A DNA stretch of 64,000 nt from Anthopleura xanthogrammica (Eukaryota > Cnidaria > Anthozoa > Actiniaria > Actiniidae), in NCBI GenBank assembly GCA_964019055.1, contig OZ025208.1, positions 13,121,597 to 13,185,596 of the forward strand, given 5' to 3'. The notes below the pieces were generated by a model. It had not been told where the DNA came from and ran no database searches. It worked only from the letters and a program-made list of their open reading frames with translations. Both the position numbers and the translations under genes were made by a program. Of the stretch, positions 60,801-64,000 are shown one piece after another; position 1 is the stretch's first letter, and each line of letters begins with the position of its first letter.

Positions 60801-63050
60801 TAAAAGGCATTCTAAAATAACAAGTATCTTTTGTGTACTAGTTCAAGAATGGCAGAAGACATTAAAACAAAAACTTGAACCCTACATGCAAGAGAAAGGA
60901 TCTATCGGTGATGATGAGGTCTCTAAACTCGGCAAGAAGGACCCTGAAGCATATCCTTTCATTCAGTTATACTTAGTTATACTTAAAGTTAAAGTTACAA
61001 GGACTTGAGAGAAATAGAACCAAGAGTGTGTGAGGTTACTGAGGATCAATTTATTGACCTCTTCAGGTTTCCAGGCACCGCACTAACCAATCTAATACAG
61101 TGGTATATTAGTGGCATTACCTTCTGTTCACTAAATAGAGGTTCTTCCAACTGTAAATAAATTGGAAGAAAATTTTAGGGCCCGAACCAGGGGCGGATCC
61201 AGGAATCAAAGAAATGGTGGGCCGATAGACTTCGTCCTGAGAGAAAACCTTCATGACCGTATGCAAATTTTGCCAAGTTTAAAGAAAAAACATCTTTTAA
61301 AAGGAGGGGCTTCGGCCCACCCCTAAATCCACCCCTGCGAACCCACCCCTGCGTTGTTTGTTAATAAGTTGTCCTCTTAACAGAGGTATCGCTGTACTTA
61401 TATAGGGCATTAAATCTAATACAGTACTTATGTACTGCATTTTCGATAATCTAAACTTGCCTTCTCCAAGAACGTATTTCAGTTCCATCTATTAGTACTT
61501 TGTTATCTTGAAAAAAGAGTTTTTGTTTTTCTTGACTGTTTTCACTGAAATTGAAAAGTTCGTTGAAGCCAATACCCAAGAGCTGGCGAAAGACAAGTGG
61601 CTGTGTCCGTTGAGTGGAAAGAAATTCAGAGGACCAGACTTTGTCAGGAAACACATATTTAACAAACATGCAGAGAAAGTCGAAGCTGTAAGGCTGGAGG
61701 TAAGACGTTTTGTGTGTTCTCTCGATCTCTCTTTCTCTTTCCTTAATTGTTTTTTTTTTGTTTTCCATTTTTATTTGTTTCTTTTTCATCGTAGAAAAAT
61801 CTGTAATTTCCTTGAGTATTATTTCTTTCTTTACTGAGTAGCTTTTTATGTAGGCAATTTTTGCACGATGTGCTTTTAAATCTGCGGTTATTTTAATGGT
61901 CTATATTCTTTATCTTTCTAGGCAGAGTTTTTTAACCGTTATTTATCAGACCCTAGAAGACCTCAGAACCTCGAGTTGATGCCGAAGCAAACCGGTCCCC
62001 AGGGACCTATGGGAGGACAAATGTTTGGACAGCAACATGATGGAGGGCAAGGCATGATGGGATGGGGTCCCAGGCCCCACATAATGATGTATGGTAAGTC
62101 ACATACCTAATTTCGAAAAGTGATACTCGTTCCCCAATCTCCTTTGTTTTCAGCATTGTTCTTGGCGTTTTAAAGGCGCGGGCAAAGATGCCTTTTTGCA
62201 TGAGATTAGGGAATATCACACCGTGTGAAGTCGTTTCTGCTCTCTGCGACATTACATTGCAGGGATGGACACACGGTACGACCTTCCGTTTGCCTCAACG
62301 TGGCACCCAGTGTATCCCATCAACCCACGCGTACTTTGTTCGTTAACTTATTATGACCCATTTGGATGGACATGACAACTCTCTCACTTCGCTAAATGTT
62401 ACAATGATTTTTCACTTACATCGCAGGTCCCCGTGCTCCTTACACACCGCCATCCTTTGGAGGAGGGTTCGGCCCTGAGGGATACGGACGAGGAGGTGGC
62501 GGGCACACTTTCCCGCCAAAACCAAGAAGGTACGTATATCAGTAGATCTATTGGCCTTGCCGAGGGTGCGGAGGAAACTGGTAACGTGTACGACGCGCGC
62601 TGAATCATGGGGCTGTTTTAGGGGATGCCATTTATCTTTTTCATTTTACAGGTTTTAGTTTTTGAATCGAGTAACATTTACTTTGGTTTTTCGGTCTATT
62701 TTTCAAGAGAGTTTGCTAAGCTTTCCGCACATTCAAAATGGCGTCCCCTCAAACAGCCCCATGATGCAGCGCGCGTCCTACTCGTTACCAGTTTTCCGCG
62801 CAACCTCGGATTAAAGGCCAATAGAATCACTATCCATCAACAAAAATAGAAAGTAATTTTGGTGATTATATAAAGAAATCCTCGCCATTTCCTTCTTTTT
62901 TAAACGTCAAATGTACCTTGTTGAAGAAGACCGACACAGGGATCCTATCAAACAAAACAAGCACAGTAATTTGATTTGTACCCGATTTAATAGCAATATT
63001 TAATGTTATAGATTTGGAGACGCTGCCGGACGATTCAGGCAACAAGAAAG
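48816..63050 (+). CDS. SRRT: ARS2 / Serrate RNA effector molecule (3' end outside window)
   Basis: ARS2 links the nuclear cap-binding complex to RNA 3' processing, decay and microRNA biogenesis. Twenty-one exons join in phase to 1159 codons: 48816-49084, 49929-50075, 51014-51196, 53159-53328, 53669-53866, 53985-54169, 54641-54700, 55042-55267, 55723-55803, 56037-56138, 56846-57129, 57195-57473, 58193-58254, 58777-58855, 59171-59377, 59954-60323, 60842-60950, 61546-61699, 61922-62093, 62427-62529, 63012-63050. The start is [20 protein letters not shown]. Then come the conserved N-terminal domain ([18 protein letters not shown]), an RS run, a long acidic Ser/Glu insert, an RRM-like domain ([27 protein letters not shown]), [20 protein letters not shown], the zinc finger ([19 protein letters not shown]) and a Gly/Pro-rich tail. 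The last donor (GTTAGT at 63051) leads to an exon beyond 64000. The intron at 60951-61545 is AT-AC type. Confidence 0.96.
49480..49645. repeat. Family G repeat (copy) in SRRT intron 1
   Basis: The left CAGTGACCAGTCATGCAACC and the right GGCTGGACATTGTCTG match the family G core seen at 40672-40823 and 50620-50755. The inverted termini are degraded. Confidence 0.6.
49703..49800 (+). repeat. SINE-like dispersed repeat (copy 1)
   Basis: AGAGTTGCGTGTTGG..., TTTTTCTCCAG and CTCCCTCCACAAAAATCAACT match the better copy at 58437-58565 and the antisense copy at 55571-55641. They share one polarity and lack inverted ends, which favours a retroposed family over a MITE. Confidence 0.6.
50160..50490. repeat. 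G-run / C-run low-complexity element in SRRT intron 2
   Basis: TAGGGGGGGCTAGAGCACCC, TTTGGCAATTTTGAGG and a terminal C run resemble the G-run elements near 21230-21430 (GCTTCGGCGATTTT / GCTTCAGCGATTTTGG). This is a degraded dispersed repeat; no exon is seen. Confidence 0.55.
50620..50755. repeat. Family G repeat (copy) in SRRT intron 2
   Basis: GCAATGTCCAGCCAAGTGTC, GACTGGCCACATG and GATGTGGCTTGTCAT match the copy at 40672-40823 closely in order and spacing. Confidence 0.65.
52061..52233. repeat. Foldback repeat in SRRT intron 3
   Basis: GTTCCTCTTTTTTTGTCTTG at the left and CAAGACATAATAGGAGGAAC at the right are near complements. The arms continue through GATACTTCTACCACCAGAATCC. The minus-strand open frame across it is incidental. 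Confidence 0.75.
52371..52531. repeat. Foldback MITE, family C (copy), in SRRT intron 3
   Basis: AGGCTTTGTACCATCACGTG and its complement CACCGTGTGATGGTGCAAAGCCT bound the element. The inner arms contain GGCAGCCATGACAGGAGGCA and the complement. Relatives are at 57516-57668, 60561-60712 and a fragment at 41576. Confidence 0.8.
53808..53840 (+). repeat. 6-bp repeat encoding the ARS2 RS run
   Basis: A tandem CGGTCA hexamer, about five units, encodes alternating Arg-Ser in SRRT exon 5. The nearly uniform codon pair shows replication slippage rather than codon-diverse selection. Confidence 0.85.
55351..55490. repeat. Foldback MITE, family A (copy 2), in SRRT intron
   Basis: TATAGACCCCTTGCAGC at the left and the inverted right end share GCAGCTCAATTTGGAGGACA with 12081-12223. 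The right end is more diverged (AAAAGGGTTGTAC). The two copies link FBXO10 and SRRT introns. Confidence 0.78.
55571..55641 (-). repeat. SINE-like dispersed repeat (antisense copy)
   Basis: GAGGGAGGAAAACTGGA and AACCCAGAGAAAAACCCTCA are the reverse complement of the core of 58437-58565. Confidence 0.65.
56177..56362. repeat. Foldback MITE, family B (copy 3), in SRRT intron
   Basis: This is the best-preserved copy of family B. TAGACCTTTGTAGTTTGGGC and TTTTCCCATTTCAGACC at the left are inverted at the right as GGTCTGAAATGGGAAA and AAGAGGTCTA. The centre has ATATGGATACAACTGAAACA. Confidence 0.8.
57516..57668. repeat. Foldback MITE, family C (copy), in SRRT intron
   Basis: GTGCCATCACATGCTTGCGG at the left is paired with CATGGCTGTAACAGTCACATG at the right. 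The TTGAATTGAATTCTTTCTC centre resembles the middle of 52371-52531. Confidence 0.7.
57965..58101 (+). ncRNA. Intronic H/ACA box snoRNA (copy 1)
   Basis: H/ACA snoRNAs guide pseudouridylation by dyskerin and are often cut from introns. Here hairpin 1 is closed by GCACAG (57965-57970) with CTGTGC (58023-58028) and has an upper stem TTGGT/ACCAA. The hinge carries an H box, ACAGTA (58030-58035), fitting ANANNA. Hairpin 2 is closed by CTCACT (58039-58044) with AGTGGG (58089-58094) and has an inner AACTC/GAGTT stem. Box ACA is at 58096-58098, three bases from the predicted 3' end. A 137-nt relative with two substitutions lies at 59721-59857 in another SRRT intron; conservation stops just after the ACA box in both. 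The target RNA is not assigned. Confidence 0.8.
58437..58565 (+). repeat. SINE-like dispersed repeat (best copy), in SRRT intron
   Basis: GTATGTGAGTAGAGTTGC, GGGTTGTTTCTCTGGG, TTTTCCTCCCTCCGCAAAAA and AATTCCAATTCGATCTGG run in order. Partial copies are at 49703-49800 and, antisense, 55571-55641. No A and B Pol III boxes could be assigned firmly. Confidence 0.65.
59040..59150. repeat. Diverged family A-like foldback in SRRT intron
   Basis: CTATTTGGAGAACAGTACAC, AATTTCAATTCTCATGAGAC and TATTGTTTTGTCTTCCAAAT recall family A in order but with many changes. Confidence 0.45.
59721..59857 (+). ncRNA. Intronic H/ACA box snoRNA (copy 2)
   Basis: This is nearly identical to copy 1 over 139 bp (59717-59855 against 57961-58099), differing at two positions: one near the base of hairpin 1 and one in the loop part of hairpin 2. 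Both closing stems, the H box (ACAGTA, 59786-59791) and box ACA (59852-59854) are unchanged. It lies about 100 bp upstream of the SRRT exon at 59954, on the sense strand, a usual place for an intron-encoded snoRNA. A duplicated pair in two introns of one host gene suggests a recent within-gene copy event. Confidence 0.8.
60561..60712. repeat. Foldback MITE, family C (copy), in SRRT intron
   Basis: GCTTTTAATCACACGGCAGC and GGCCGCCGTGTGATTAAAGC are inverted ends. GCCATG and its complement continue the arms. The open frames on both strands come from the palindrome. Confidence 0.78.
60951..61545 (+). other. Minor-class AT-AC (U12) intron of SRRT
   Basis: The donor reads GC|ATATCCTTTC and the acceptor TTCAC|TGAAATTG. 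The branch-like TTTTCTTGAC ends 9 bases before the junction, the short distance typical of U12 introns. Joining GC to T restores [21 protein letters not shown], the expected ARS2 sequence. No GT-AG alternative restores this conserved stretch. Confidence 0.92.
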
Positions 63051-64000
63051 GTTAGTTTTATTTGAAAAGAAAGTCTGTTCCTCAGAGGGATAGAATGAAT
63101 GAATGAATGGATGAGAGAGAGTGGGAGAAAGAAAGCGAGAAAAAGTGTGAGAGAGAAAATCAAGTGAATTTCAGTGCACTCATCAGCCCTAATATTTAGT
63201 TTGTAAATTTACCTAAAGAGTTTCATACAAAGGTATCTCTACAATTCTGAAGGGATAGGTCTGGATTGGACCTAATAACTGTGAAAAATATATCTGAGCT
63301 CCGTCATTGACTAATTAGACATTTTGTCATCTAAAGATTGAAATTCGTCTCTGCTCGCGCCCTCGTAGCGATATATCTTTAATGTTTGCCGTCAACGCCG
63401 TGACTAAGTCCGGCGATGAGGAAAATCTGGCATTTCAAAAACTTCGAACCATCAGTTTCATTGGTTTTTTTGAACGTAGAGTTTCTTGGCAGAGCCTTCA
63501 TCGTAGAATTGGAAAAATTATTCTTTAATGCTTTGATATATAGCAGATTTCTTATGAGTATAATTTGATAACCAGTGTATGAGCTCGCGCTGTGATTGGT
63601 TTAAAGTATTTAGTCATTCAAAGTCATGTTCCGTTTTACGTTCAGACATAAATATTCTCTGAACTAAAGGCACGATGACACGAAGCAATTTTCTCTCCAT
63701 CTTGTCTCGCAACGGGGTTGCTTCACGAGTTGCAAGAGGGTTTACACGGTGCAACAGAGACGCAATCGTTGCGAAAAGTAGAAACAAATTTTACTTTTCG
63801 TAACGATTGCTGCAACTTGTCTTGCAAATGTTTTCAAATTGCACTGTAGGTTACATGCCGTAATGCTCCATGCAACCTGTGTTAACGCCGTTGCGAGACA
63901 AGTTGCAGAGAAAATTGCTCCGTGTAATCGCGCCATAAAACTGTTAGCTAAAACTGTTTGTTGATGCGTAGGAAATACCGGTTGACGTCATAATTTCGTC
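63051..64000 (+). other. SRRT intron running off the window
   Basis: After the donor at 63051 no exon encoding the usual ARS2 C-terminus (an RDLDAP-type motif, known of the family) is present, so the last exon or exons lie beyond 64000. The segment holds a foldback repeat at 63672-63938 and otherwise nothing recognised. Confidence 0.7.
63672..63938. repeat. TGCAAC-rich foldback element in SRRT intron
   Basis: GACACGAAGCAATTTTCTCT and AGAGAAAATTGCTCCGTGTAA are inverted ends. The arms run through TTGTCTCGCAACGG / CCGTTGCGAGACAA. An inner pair ACGCAATCGTTGCGAAAAGT / ACTTTTCGTAACGATTGC completes the nest. Confidence 0.82.

Noticed and set aside
1..64000. tRNA, rRNA or transposase genes
   Set aside because: None could be recognised by eye on either strand; a tRNAscan and protein-domain search would be needed to exclude decayed copies.

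Overview
The window is animal nuclear DNA: AT-rich, dense in short introns, with many small inverted-repeat elements between and inside genes. It reads best as a non-bilaterian animal, probably an anthozoan cnidarian (sea anemone or coral). That placement is an inference from protein divergence, conserved lengths and repeat style; no species is claimed.

Eight protein-coding genes can be modelled exon by exon. In order they are ELOA (-, 1176-7158), FBXO10 (-, 8945-20409), an unrecognised two-exon gene with a weak gasdermin-like look (-, 24624-26664), TRAM1-like (+, 26897-33422), ADRM1/RPN13 (+, 36906-41982), POLR2K (-, 42997-44863), LAS1L (-, 45247-47100) and SRRT/ARS2 (+, 48816-63050, 3' end outside the window). 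Every intron was placed by splice consensus and checked for reading phase. The predicted lengths of FBXO10 (944 aa), TRAM (378), ADRM1 (406) and POLR2K (60) are close to the vertebrate lengths.

The genes are mostly housekeeping: transcription (Elongin A, RNA polymerase subunit), RNA processing (ARS2, LAS1), ubiquitin and proteasome (FBXO10, RPN13) and ER translocation (TRAM). They are not an operon. Two head-to-head pairs (unknown gene/TRAM and LAS1L/SRRT) may share promoter regions.

The most interesting signals lie outside ordinary coding sequence. (1) Two SRRT introns each carry a 137-nt block, nearly identical between them, that folds as an H/ACA snoRNA: two hairpins, an H box, and an ACA box placed at the end of the conserved block. 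(2) Two introns have minor (U12) spliceosome signals: an AT-AC intron in SRRT, and a GT-AG intron in POLR2K with a consensus-matching donor and branch site. (3) The last codons of FBXO10, which encode a CaaX prenylation box, lie in the first unit of a 58-bp minisatellite that runs into the 3' UTR. (4) The unknown 291-aa protein resembles a stand-alone gasdermin N-domain with a short acidic tail.

The rest is repeats: a solo LTR with a perfect 5-bp target duplication, a hAT-like miniature element with a target duplication, mariner-like TA-flanked elements, several foldback families each with two or more copies here, a SINE-like family, minisatellites and a 0.4-kb CAAA-type microsatellite.
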